Shown one piece after another: positions 56,422 through 63,783 of a DNA stretch of 64,000 nt. A program made the translations under genes and the position numbers. How positions within the stretch are numbered: the first letter of the stretch is position 1; every line of letters starts with the position of its first letter. The DNA comes from Comamonadaceae bacterium (lineage in GTDB: Bacteria; Pseudomonadota; Gammaproteobacteria; Burkholderiales; Burkholderiaceae_C): contig JAAFIY010000004.1 of NCBI GenBank assembly GCA_013297985.1, positions 1 through 64,000 of the forward strand, given 5' to 3'. The notes under the pieces are model-generated. The model made no database searches. It was not told the DNA's origin and saw nothing but the letters and a program-made list of their open reading frames with translations.

Positions 56422-57461
56422 GGAGCCGTCCTTTGCTTGAGCAGCCACACCAGGTACACCCCGCCCAACACGCCGGTGACCACGCCCACGGGCAGCTCTT
56501 GTGGCGCAATCACCGCACGAGAAATGACATCGGCCACCACCAGCAAGGCCGCGCCCATAGCGGCGCTGGCGCTCAGTAGCCATCGGTGTGGCCCGGGTGC
56601 TGCTCGGCGCACCAGGTGCGGCGCCACCAAGCCCACAAACGCCACCAGCCCAGCTTGCGACACCGCCAGGGCCGTGCCCGCGCTGAGCAGCAGCACCAAC
56701 CACAAGCGCACCCGGCTGAGGTTCAGGCCCAGGCTGGCGGCGCTGTCTTCACCCAGAGTGAGCGCGTCCAGTGCCCGCGCGTACCGGCTGGCCGCTGCCA
56801 GCAGTGCCACCAGGCCAGCCGCAAGCCAGGCGATGCCAGGCCAGCCCACAAAGCTAGTGCTGCCCAGCATGAAGGCCTGCTTGCCCCGCAGGGCGTCGGG
56901 CGACGCCACGGTGATCAAGTCGCTCACCGCGCCCATCATCACGCCCACCACCACGCCGGCCAGCAGCAGCCGCAAGGTGTGCGCCGCGCCACGGGCCAGC
57001 AGCAAGGTCAGGCCCACACCTGCCAGGGCCCCCACAAAGGCGGCGCTGATCAGGCCCACGCGCTCAATCCAGGCCACGGTGGCCAAGCTGATAGACGCGC
57101 CGCCCAGGGCCGCAGCAGCCAGCACCAACACCACGCCCAAGCCCGCCCCGGCGGCGCTGCCCAGCAGGTATGGGTCTGCCAGCGGGTTGCGAAACAAGCC
57201 TTGGGCCAGCGCGCCTGAAAGCCCCAGCAAAGCGCCCACCAGCGCCGCGCCCAGCGTGCGTGGTGCTCGGATCTGGCCCAACAGCAGCATCGCATCGGGC
57301 CCCTGCGCATCAGCCCACAGCCCGCGCAGCGACAAACCGTTGGACCCGGTCGCCAAGCCCGCCAACGCAGTCACCACCAAGATGAAGACCAGGCAAAACG
57401 CCAAGCGCCGCCGCCTTTGCGCGTCGCTCAACGATGCAGTCGAAGACGGCGCGGGCGCCAT
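56418..57461 (-). CDS. btuC: FecCD-family cobalamin ABC transporter permease
   Basis: 347 residues from ATG 57461; a TTG at 57473 overlaps the btuF stop (TTGA) and is a possible start. About ten helices of the FecCD fold: 'RRRLAFCLVFILVVTALAGLATGS', 'LLLGQIRAPRTLGAALVGALLGLSGALAQGLFRNPLADPYLLGSAAGAGLG' (the highly conserved R-x-P-R and N-P-L-A-x-P region), 'LLLAGVVVGVMMGAVSDLI', 'WLAAGLVALLAAASRYARALDALTLGEDSAASLGLNLSR', 'QAGLVAFVGLVAPHLVRRAAPGPHRWLLSASAAMGAALLVVADVISRAV' (coupling helix) and 'ELPVGVVTGVLGGVYLVWLL'. It forms the channel through the inner membrane. Confidence 0.92.
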   Translation of the reverse strand: MAPAPSSTASLSDAQRRRRLAFCLVFILVVTALAGLATGSNGLSLRGLWADAQGPDAMLLLGQIRAPRTLGAALVGALLGLSGALAQGLFRNPLADPYLLGSAAGAGLGVVLVLAAAALGGASISLATVAWIERVGLISAAFVGALAGVGLTLLLARGAAHTLRLLLAGVVVGVMMGAVSDLITVASPDALRGKQAFMLGSTSFVGWPGIAWLAAGLVALLAAASRYARALDALTLGEDSAASLGLNLSRVRLWLVLLLSAGTALAVSQAGLVAFVGLVAPHLVRRAAPGPHRWLLSASAAMGAALLVVADVISRAVIAPQELPVGVVTGVLGGVYLVWLLKQRTAP

Positions 57462-57469
57462 GTCGCCGC

Positions 57470-58375
57470 TCAACGCAGGCCCTGCGGGCCCAGCCGCTGC
57501 AGGCAGTCGGCCAGCAAGCTGGCGGCATCGCCTAAGCGCGGGCCGGGTCGCACCAGGGTGTCGTAGGCGGTGGATTCAAAGCCGCACACCCGGCGATCGC
57601 GCACAGCAGGCACCGTCTGCCAGCCCGGCCGCGCCAGTAGGGCGGCCTGTTCGCGTTGCACGCCCATGATCAGATCGGGCCGCGCCCGCACCACGTACTC
57701 GGGGTTCAGCTTAGGAAAAGGGCCCAGCTCGGGCGACACGATATTGGCCATGCCCAAGCGCGTCAGCGTCTCGCCGATGAACGACGAGGTGCCCGCCGCA
57801 TACGGCCCGCCGCCAATCTCAAAGTACACCCGTTGGCCACGCAGGGCCGCGGGCACACGCGCGGCGGCTTGCGCGATTTGGGCGTCTAGCCGGGCCCAAG
57901 CACGCTCGCCTTCACTCGGGTCGCCCAGCAACTGCGCCACCAGGCCCAGGGTGCGCCGCAGGTCGGCGTGGGTGTCGCTTTTCAGGCGCAGCACCCGAAA
58001 GCCCAGGGCATCGAGCCGGTCTAGCGAGCGCGCCGAGGTAGAGGCCAGCACCACGTCAGGCTTCAAGCGCGCAATGGCTTCAATCTGCGCGTCGTCCATG
58101 CCGCCCAGGCGCGGCAATGCAGCGATTTCGGGCGGCCAGTTAGAAGAGCGGTCCACCCCCACCAAGCGCGCGCCCACACCCAAAACCCAGGCCACTTCAG
58201 TCAGCGAGGGCAGCAAGGTGACGATGCGCTGGGGCGGCGTGTCAAAGCGGTGCTCGGTGCCGCGGTCATCGCGCAGCACCAGCGCTTGCGCCATGGCTGC
58301 GCTGGCCCCTAGGCTCAGCCAGGCCCACAGCAGGCCGTGGCGCACACAGCGCCACAGGGGCACCAGATGCTTCAT
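57470..58375 (-). CDS. btuF: cobalamin-binding periplasmic protein
   Basis: 301 residues with a signal peptide ('CVRHGLLWAWLSLGASAAMAQA'). The class III (BtuF/FepB) periplasmic-binding fold is evident: 'RIVTLLPSLTEVAWVLGVGARLVGVDRSSNWPPEIAALPRLGGMDDAQIEAIARLKPDVVLAS' in the first lobe, a long backbone helix ('DLRRTLGLVAQLLGDPSEGERAWARLDAQIAQAAARV'), then 'RVYFEIGGGPYAAGTSSFIGETLTRLGMANIV' and 'PEYVVRARPDLIMG' in the second. It delivers vitamin B12 to BtuCD. The gene lies directly after a cobalamin riboswitch and is first of three overlapping btu genes. The outer-membrane receptor BtuB is not in the window. Confidence 0.9.
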   Translation of the reverse strand: MKHLVPLWRCVRHGLLWAWLSLGASAAMAQALVLRDDRGTEHRFDTPPQRIVTLLPSLTEVAWVLGVGARLVGVDRSSNWPPEIAALPRLGGMDDAQIEAIARLKPDVVLASTSARSLDRLDALGFRVLRLKSDTHADLRRTLGLVAQLLGDPSEGERAWARLDAQIAQAAARVPAALRGQRVYFEIGGGPYAAGTSSFIGETLTRLGMANIVSPELGPFPKLNPEYVVRARPDLIMGVQREQAALLARPGWQTVPAVRDRRVCGFESTAYDTLVRPGPRLGDAASLLADCLQRLGPQGLR

Positions 58376-58454
58376 GGAGAAGACCCATCACGATCCGCGC
58401 CGGATGGCTTCCCCGCCATCGTGCGCCGCACAGTGCAGGGCTTGCGCGCCGCAC

Positions 58455-58640
58455 CACTTTGTTGGCCGGTATCCGGGCTGGCGGAGACAACCCATGACGC
58501 CTTCCCAGCACACAGCGCGCCGATGCGCGGCAGTGCCAGTGGCAATGAGTCACAGGTGGGCAAGCCTTATTGGGCTCGCCGTCCGCTTCACCGTTGCGGG
58601 GGCAGCTCAGGCCAGGCGCGGATCGGGCAGATCCTTGCCT
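58455..58640 (-). ncRNA. cobalamin (AdoCbl-type) riboswitch
   Basis: Read on the minus strand, the conserved parts come in order: GCTGCCCCCGCAACGGTGA near 58606-58588, GCCACTGGC near 58543-58535, GGGAAGGCG near 58506-58498, and the B12 box AGCCCGGATACCGGCC near 58479-58464. About 80 bases separate the B12 box from the btuF start. Bound cobalamin should lower expression of btuFCD. The 5' boundary is uncertain, because the first stem falls within the 3' end of the upstream membrane-protein gene. Confidence 0.85.
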
Positions 58641-60085
58641 TTCTGATTCCCGTTGAACTGTCTCGGCCGAACGCCTTGACGAGCACCAACCCGGCCATGA
58701 TAGCGAGCCAGACCCGCCCCGCCCCAAGCTACCAGCGCCAGCCCCGCGCTAACGGCAGCCAGCACGCCCAACCCCGCGTGGGCAGCCATGGCGCCCAGGG
58801 GCCCCCACTGCCCCACGGCCAGGCCCAAGAGCAGCACCGCAGCGCAAAGAGCCAGTGGCGACAGCGACAAGCCCAGTGGCCAAACTAAGGGTGGCCTGCT
58901 CGCCCCGGTCCCCACCGCCACCCGGGTGCTGCACAGCGCCCAAGCCAAGCCCCAGGCCAGTGCGTGCAGCACGCCGGCGGCCATCAGCCCGCGCAGATCG
59001 GGCCACAGCCACAGCAGCGCGCTACCGCCGCCCAAGGCCAGCGCGCACAGCGGTGCAACCGTGCGCCGACGCCATCGCACCACACCCACGCCCAGCGAGG
59101 CCCCCGCCCCCATGGCGGCGGCATGCAGGGCCAGCACGGCGCCAGGGCTGAAACCCAGTGCCGCGCACCACTGCGCCATGTGGGGCAAGGTGGCCATCAT
59201 GGGCACCATCGACACCTGCGCGGCCCACAGCGGCGCCGCGCCCAGCTGCTGGCTCAAAGTCACCCCACGTGCGCTTGCGCTGGGGAGGGCGGCATCGGCA
59301 CCCACTACGCCGTCAAACAAACGCCGCCGACAGGCCGTGACGGGCGCCAGCGGCAGCCGATGAGCGCCCCAGCGCGCCACACCCAGAGCCCACAGCAGGG
59401 CGAGGCCAGTGGCGGCCATCGCAACGCCAGATGCTCCTAATTTAAGAGCATCGTCGGGAGATGAATAGAGCGCTGCAGCCGGATTGGCTATAAAGGCCTC
59501 CGACCCACCAGCCGTGGCCGACGCCACCACCAGCGCGCCCAACAGCGCACCCACCAAAGGGTGGTGCCACCAGCTTGGCGCGGCCGACGCACGGCTCGCC
59601 GCCAGCCGAGCGGCCCGCACCTGCAATGAAGCGCCCACCAGCGCGGCCGCCGCCCAAACAGCCAACGCGGGTGCCACCGCCGCCCATTGGCCCGGGCTGG
59701 GCACCGGCCCCTGCCAGCCCCCCATCGAAACGGCCCAGGCAGCGGTCAGCGCATACACCGCCAGCGCGGCCACGCTGATTCGCGCGGCCCAACGACACAG
59801 CCAAGCCACAGGCTCTGCCAACCGGTGCTGCAAACCTCGCAGCTGCCGCAGTGCGGGGCGTGATTTGGCAGCCGCAGGCGGCGACACCGCCCACAGCCCC
59901 ACGGCCGTCGCGCCCAGCCACCAGGCCAGCGGCGCCATGCCGCCCAGCGCCGCACCGCTGTGCACACCCACAAAACCCAGTCCCAACCAAGCGCCCAGCC
60001 AGGTGCCCCAGGCCAAGGCGCGGCTGGCCAGCACGCGCCGAGCGGCGGCGGCTTCAGCGGCGCTGGTGCGGCTAGCGGGGCGCAT
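58607..60085 (-). CDS. multi-pass membrane protein, unknown
   Basis: 492 residues from ATG 60085, overlapping the end of the upstream gene by 14 bp. About a dozen hydrophobic Ala/Gly/Leu/Trp-rich helices, for example 'ALAWGTWLGAWLGLGFVGVHSGAALGG', 'LAVYALTAAWAVSMGGW', 'GVAMAATGLALLWALGV', 'WAAQVSMVPMMATLPHMAQWCAALGF' and 'LSPLALCAAVLLLGLAVGQWGPLGAMAAHAGLG', suggest a transporter-like protein. I do not recognise the family. The C-terminal basic tail ('RVGARQGVRPRQFNGNQKGKDLPDPRLA') overlaps the 5' side of the cobalamin riboswitch. The A/T-rich hairpin near 59430 interrupts the GC-rich coding pattern. It is coupled to the 2OG-Fe(II) oxygenase-like gene. Confidence 0.68.
   Translation of the reverse strand: MRPASRTSAAEAAAARRVLASRALAWGTWLGAWLGLGFVGVHSGAALGGMAPLAWWLGATAVGLWAVSPPAAAKSRPALRQLRGLQHRLAEPVAWLCRWAARISVAALAVYALTAAWAVSMGGWQGPVPSPGQWAAVAPALAVWAAAALVGASLQVRAARLAASRASAAPSWWHHPLVGALLGALVVASATAGGSEAFIANPAAALYSSPDDALKLGASGVAMAATGLALLWALGVARWGAHRLPLAPVTACRRRLFDGVVGADAALPSASARGVTLSQQLGAAPLWAAQVSMVPMMATLPHMAQWCAALGFSPGAVLALHAAAMGAGASLGVGVVRWRRRTVAPLCALALGGGSALLWLWPDLRGLMAAGVLHALAWGLAWALCSTRVAVGTGASRPPLVWPLGLSLSPLALCAAVLLLGLAVGQWGPLGAMAAHAGLGVLAAVSAGLALVAWGGAGLARYHGRVGARQGVRPRQFNGNQKGKDLPDPRLA
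59430..59452 (-). repeat. A/T-rich hairpin inside the membrane-protein gene
   Basis: GATGCTC and GAGCATC, perfect 7-base arms around nine mostly A/T bases, within an otherwise very GC-rich coding region. Related in character to, but not the same as, the 40-bp GCTAY elements. Confidence 0.5.
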
Positions 60086-60797
60086 AGGCCTGCAACTGCG
60101 CACTGCGGCCATCGGCATGCTGCACGCTGGCGTTAAAGGAAATGATCACCCGCTCCAAGGCGCCGTCATAGGGCAGCGCCTGGTGCGCCAGCCAACTGGG
60201 AAACAGCAGCAACTGCCCAGGCAGGGGCGGCACATCCACATGCGGCGGCAGCAAGTAGGCGTTGCCCAAATCCATGTGCGCGCCGCCCAGGTGGGCAAAG
60301 GGCGGGCCGTACAGGCGAGTCACGCCATTGGCTGGCCCCCAAGTGGGGTGCTGCACGCGATCGTTTTCAGCATCGGCTTGCAGCACATACACGCCCGACC
60401 AACTGCAGTTGCCATGGGTGTGCACATCATGAAACGCGCCGCCGTGGCTGAACTGGCACCACAGGCCTTCCAGCCGCAGCGCCAAGGGCAGGCCTTGGCG
60501 GGCGCTGTCTTGCGGCCAGGCTGCCGCATTGGCTTGGGTGACGGTGGCGGTGAGCGAGCGCACGATGAACTGCACCAGCGCCTGAAACTCCGGCAGCTTG
60601 ATGCGGGTGTGCAAATCGTCGGGGCTGGCCCAAAACGGCGCTTTGACCGCGTCACCCAACTGCGCCCCCAGCGTGGCGCGCAAGGCGCCCAGCACCCGCA
60701 CCAACAGCGGGTTGTGCTCAGCCGCCAAGTCCCATTGGTGCAGCCCCACGGGCGTGGGCCACAGGCTGTGAAAACCCTTCTGGTCAAACATGGGCAA
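60072..60797 (-). CDS. putative 2OG-Fe(II) oxygenase (TIGR02466-type)
   Basis: 241 residues. The sequence matches the double-stranded beta-helix family annotated as putative 2OG-Fe(II) oxygenase: an N-terminal 'FHSLWPTPVGLHQWDL' block, then 'LWCQFSHGGAFHDVHTHGNCSWSGVYVLQADAEND' containing the H-x-x-H-x-H cluster (candidate iron ligands), and 'PPLPGQLLLFPSWLAHQALPYDGALERVIISFNASVQ' with the distal His and the Arg that would hold 2-oxoglutarate. The substrate is unknown. The downstream membrane protein gene overlaps its end by 14 bp. It is separated by 27 bp from the MobA-like gene upstream on the same strand. Confidence 0.82.
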   Translation of the reverse strand: MPMFDQKGFHSLWPTPVGLHQWDLAAEHNPLLVRVLGALRATLGAQLGDAVKAPFWASPDDLHTRIKLPEFQALVQFIVRSLTATVTQANAAAWPQDSARQGLPLALRLEGLWCQFSHGGAFHDVHTHGNCSWSGVYVLQADAENDRVQHPTWGPANGVTRLYGPPFAHLGGAHMDLGNAYLLPPHVDVPPLPGQLLLFPSWLAHQALPYDGALERVIISFNASVQHADGRSAQLQAYAPR

Positions 60798-60824
60798 GGC
60801 TTGCCGCGTGATGGCCGCAGGCCA

Positions 60825-61514
60825 CTAGGCTGATGCCAAGGCAGCAGGCCACTTCAGCACGTGGCCGGTGTCGCGCTCAAAACGGGCCAGGTCGTCGGGC
60901 GTGTCGACGTCGATGGCGTAGCGCAAGTTGTCGGTGGGCCAGGCCAGCACTTGGCTGGCATGCGCGGCCTGCCATTGGCGGCAGCCCACGTTGGCGTCGC
61001 TTTGCAAAATGCGCTGGCACACCTCGGCGCTGAAGATGACCGGGTTGCCGCGTTGCTCGCCTTGCGGGGTGCTCACCAGCGGATACACCACCTCAACGCC
61101 CTCGGGCCGTTTTTTGTACGCGGCAATCAGCGCGGTGATGTCTTGCGCGTTGAGCATGGGCTGGTCGGCCAGTGCCACGATGACGGCGTCCAACTTGCCG
61201 GCCAGCGCGCCCAAGCCCACCCGCTGCGACGACACCTGGCCCTCTTGCGGCTGCGGGTTGCGCACCAGGGTGACGGGAAACTCTTGCACCACGGGCTCAA
61301 TGGCCTGGGCATGGTGGCCGGTGACCACCACCACCTCATCCACCCCGGCGCCCGACAGCGCAATCAAAGCCCGTCGAATCAGCGGGACGCCGCCCAGCTC
61401 CAATAGCGCCTTGGGGCGGTGCCCCATGCGCGAGGCCGAGCCCGCAGCCAGCAACACCGCGCCCACCACCAACCGGCTGTACAAACCGCCGCCACCTTTG
61501 AGCAAACAACCCAT
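60825..61514 (-). CDS. MobA/MocA-like molybdenum cofactor nucleotidyltransferase
   Basis: 229 residues from ATG 61514. The nucleotide-binding start 'VGAVLLAAGSASRMGHRPKALLELGGVPLIRRAL' (about 16-49) is the GxxxAAGxSxRMG motif of NTP transferases, and 'LDAVIVALADQPMLNAQDITALI' holds the metal-binding Asp (ADQP). 'GEQRGNPVIFSAEV' and 'YAIDVDTPDDLARFE' complete the MocA-like pattern. Related proteins attach CMP or GMP to molybdopterin; in molybdenum hydroxylase clusters the CMP-transferring MocA type fits best. It lies 7 bp after the XdhC gene in a CO-dehydrogenase-type accessory set. Confidence 0.87.
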   Translation of the reverse strand: MGCLLKGGGGLYSRLVVGAVLLAAGSASRMGHRPKALLELGGVPLIRRALIALSGAGVDEVVVVTGHHAQAIEPVVQEFPVTLVRNPQPQEGQVSSQRVGLGALAGKLDAVIVALADQPMLNAQDITALIAAYKKRPEGVEVVYPLVSTPQGEQRGNPVIFSAEVCQRILQSDANVGCRQWQAAHASQVLAWPTDNLRYAIDVDTPDDLARFERDTGHVLKWPAALASA

Positions 61515-61521
61515 GATCGGC

Positions 61522-62415
61522 TCAGCCTGCGCAGCAAGAACGGGCGGCCGGTGCGGCAGCGGCTTGTGTGCCAAAACCGGCTGTTACGCCCTGTTTTACT
61601 GCCGAAACAGCTACAAAATCAGTAGCAATGGCCTGTTCTGGCGGCGGTGCAGCGCGCCGCGCCTGCACCACGGCGGCCAAGATGCTCAAGGCCACCTCAG
61701 CCGGCGTGCGCGCCCCAATGTCCAAACCCGCCGGGGCGGTGATGGCGTGCACCGCGTCGGCGCTCAGGCCGTCGGCAATCAGCCCCCGCTTGAGCACCAT
61801 GGCCTTGCGCGCACTGGCCACCAGCCAGATGTGGCGCGCACCGCTGGCCAGTGCTGTGCGCAGCGCTGCGGCGTCGCCCTGGCCTTGGGTGGCCACGACA
61901 CACCAGCCGCCCTGCGGGAGGCGGCTGGCATCAGCCGCCACGGGCGTGACTGCCAAATCGATGTGGGGCGACAGGGCGGCCAGCGCTTGCGCCACCGGTG
62001 AATCACCCAGCACTACCAATTGGGCGGCGGGCAGATAGGGCTCCACAAACAGCTCGGTGCTGCCGCCCGAGGGGCAGGTGGAATTGAACTGTGTCAGCTC
62101 ATCGGCATCGGGCACATCGGGCTGCACGCGAATCACGCGGGGCACGCCGTCGGCCAAGGCTTGTTGAGCGCTTTTGAGCACCGCGCCGTGGGCGCAGCCG
62201 CCGCCGATCCAGCCGTGCAAAGTGCCGTCAGCCACCACCAGCGCTTTGTCGCCGGGCTTGGCGGCGGTGGGCGCTGAAGTGCGCAGCACCGTGACCATGG
62301 CAAAGGCGCGTTGCTCGCGCTGCCATTGGGCGGCCAGGGCCAGCAGGTCGTGGGCGCTTGGCTGGGCGCTAGGCTGGGCACTGGTAGGGCTCAGGGGCAG
62401 ATCAGACAGGTTCAT
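61522..62415 (-). CDS. XdhC/CoxF-family molybdenum hydroxylase maturation protein
   Basis: 297 residues. ATG 62415 is chosen for its GGAGG eight bases upstream; ATG 62436, touching the VWA stop, is also in frame. The N-terminal XdhC domain shows 'FAMVTVLRTSAPTAAKPGDKALVVADGTLHGWIGGGCAHGAVL' with the conserved GGGCA, and 'CPSGGSTELFVEPYLPAAQLVVLGDSPVAQALAAL' leads to the Rossmann-like C-domain ('GARHIWLVASARKAMVLKRGLIADGLS', 'HAITAPAGLDIGARTPAEVALSILAAVVQAR'). XdhC binds molybdenum cofactor and helps sulfurate and insert it. Near the C-terminus a 40-bp repeat element is translated, and the chain ends in a Cys-Cys pair. Confidence 0.9.
   Translation of the reverse strand: MNLSDLPLSPTSAQPSAQPSAHDLLALAAQWQREQRAFAMVTVLRTSAPTAAKPGDKALVVADGTLHGWIGGGCAHGAVLKSAQQALADGVPRVIRVQPDVPDADELTQFNSTCPSGGSTELFVEPYLPAAQLVVLGDSPVAQALAALSPHIDLAVTPVAADASRLPQGGWCVVATQGQGDAAALRTALASGARHIWLVASARKAMVLKRGLIADGLSADAVHAITAPAGLDIGARTPAEVALSILAAVVQARRAAPPPEQAIATDFVAVSAVKQGVTAGFGTQAAAAPAARSCCAG
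61587..61626 (-). repeat. 40-bp GCTAY stem-loop element, copy E, inside the XdhC gene
   Basis: On the minus strand GCTAC/GTAGC arms of 17 bases are followed by TGTTTCGGC and a tail ending AAAACAGGGCG, matching intergenic copies A and B. It is in frame and codes for A-T-D-F-V-A-V-S-A-V-K-Q-G near the XdhC C-terminus. Confidence 0.7.
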
Positions 62416-62436
62416 CGCAATGGCCTCCGCGGGCAT

Positions 62437-63756
62437 TCAGTTCAAGTAGCGCCCGGCTTCCGCCAGGTCGCTCAGTCGATTCAGCCGGACAAAACGCTGC
62501 ACGCTGTCGTCGCGCCGCACCGCTTGCATGGCTTGGGATTGGGGCGCCTCGTCGCTGGGGTGAAACCAGGTGATGCGCGCGCCACGCCCGCGCACGGCGG
62601 CCAACGCCGGGGCCAACTCGTCGGGCGGGTCGGCGTCAAAGCCATCAGACAGCACCCACACCCGCGCGCCCCGGCGCAACTGGCCGCGGGCATGGGTTTG
62701 CACAAAGTCGCGCAGCGCGGTGGCAATGCGGGTGCCGCCGCCAAACCCGGCGGTGACGGCGTTGACCTTTTCTTGCACCGCTGCGCTGTCGCTTTTGAGC
62801 AGCGGGGTGACTTCGGCCAGCCGAGTGTGAAAGATGAACACCCTCGCAAAGCCGCCGCCGCCAGTGCCTTGATGCAGCCGTGCGGTGACAAAGGCACGGG
62901 CAATGCGCAAAAACAGTTGCGCATGGGTTTCCATTGATCGGCTCACATCCACCAGCACAAACAAGCGCGGCGGCTCCGTGCGGGTGCGCACCCAGGCCGG
63001 GTGCAGCGGTACGCCGCCGGTGCGCAAACTGGCGCGCAAGGTGCGGCGCAAGTCCAGCCGGTGGCCGTCGGCCGCTGCATGCCAGCGCCGGGTGGGGCGC
63101 GGCCGCAGGCGCTGGGCGATGCGCTCGGCCAACTGCTGCAGGCGGCTTAGGTCTTGTGGCAACCATTCATTAAAGCGTTTGTCGTGCAGCGCTTCGGTGC
63201 GGCTGGCGCCGCCTTGGGCGCGCGGGGCGCCTGCTTCATCGGCATCGGCGGCGTCAGGGGGCGGGGCGTCAAGGGCGGTGTCTAGGCCCGGGCGGGGCTG
63301 ATCAGGCGCGGCTTGCGGGCCCGCAGCACCCAGTTGTTGCTGTAGGTGCTGCACCAGTTGGCGCATGTCGCGGGTGGGGCGAGCGAGGCCGCTGACGCGC
63401 ACCGTGCCGCGCACCCGCTGGGGGTGCCAAAAGCGGTCAAACACATCGTCCCACTGCCGCCAGTCGCGCGCGCTGTGGCAAGCCACCGCCCGCCACGCGG
63501 CGCGCAAGGCCTGCGATTGGCTGGGCGGCAACAGGCAAGCAGCTTGTACCAAGGCTTGTTGTTCGGCCACGCCCACGGTAAAGCCGTGCTGGCGCAAGAG
63601 GTCGGCGAAACGGGCGACGGTGTGCAGCGGCTCGGCCAGCGTGGCCTCTGCCTGCGAGCCAGCACTTACATCAGCAGGTGCTGTGCGGTCGCAATGGCCG
63701 CCCGATGTAGGGGATGCGCTCAGCTCAGCGCGGCGGGGGTGCGGTCGGGCCTGCAT
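62437..63756 (-). CDS. VWA-domain protein, CoxE-like
   Basis: 439 residues. The N-terminal half ('HTVARFADLLRQHGFTVGVAEQQALVQAACLLPPSQSQALRAAWRAVACHSARDWRQWDDVFDRFW') is the CoxE-type helical region, followed by an acidic Pro/Ala linker. The C-terminal von Willebrand A domain has a complete MIDAS start ('LFVLVDVSRSMETHAQLFLRIARAF', DxSxS), 'FGGGTRIATALRDFV' for the Thr ligand, and 'ARVWVLSDGFDADPPDELAPALAAVRGRGARITWFHP'. CoxE works with the MoxR ATPase CoxD to mature the active site of CO-dehydrogenase-type enzymes. It lies 27 bp after the MoxR gene and abuts XdhC. Confidence 0.9.
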   Translation of the reverse strand: MQARPHPRRAELSASPTSGGHCDRTAPADVSAGSQAEATLAEPLHTVARFADLLRQHGFTVGVAEQQALVQAACLLPPSQSQALRAAWRAVACHSARDWRQWDDVFDRFWHPQRVRGTVRVSGLARPTRDMRQLVQHLQQQLGAAGPQAAPDQPRPGLDTALDAPPPDAADADEAGAPRAQGGASRTEALHDKRFNEWLPQDLSRLQQLAERIAQRLRPRPTRRWHAAADGHRLDLRRTLRASLRTGGVPLHPAWVRTRTEPPRLFVLVDVSRSMETHAQLFLRIARAFVTARLHQGTGGGGFARVFIFHTRLAEVTPLLKSDSAAVQEKVNAVTAGFGGGTRIATALRDFVQTHARGQLRRGARVWVLSDGFDADPPDELAPALAAVRGRGARITWFHPSDEAPQSQAMQAVRRDDSVQRFVRLNRLSDLAEAGRYLN

Positions 63757-63783
63757 GGGAGCGCCGATCTGGGGCGTGGGGGC

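Noticed and set aside
56251..57669. 472-residue plus-strand frame over btuC and btuF
   Set aside because: Thr/Ser/Ala/Pro-rich mirror of the permease; no signal or motif.
59484..60833. 449-residue plus-strand frame over the membrane protein and oxygenase genes
   Set aside because: Low-complexity mirror; both minus-strand genes are better supported.
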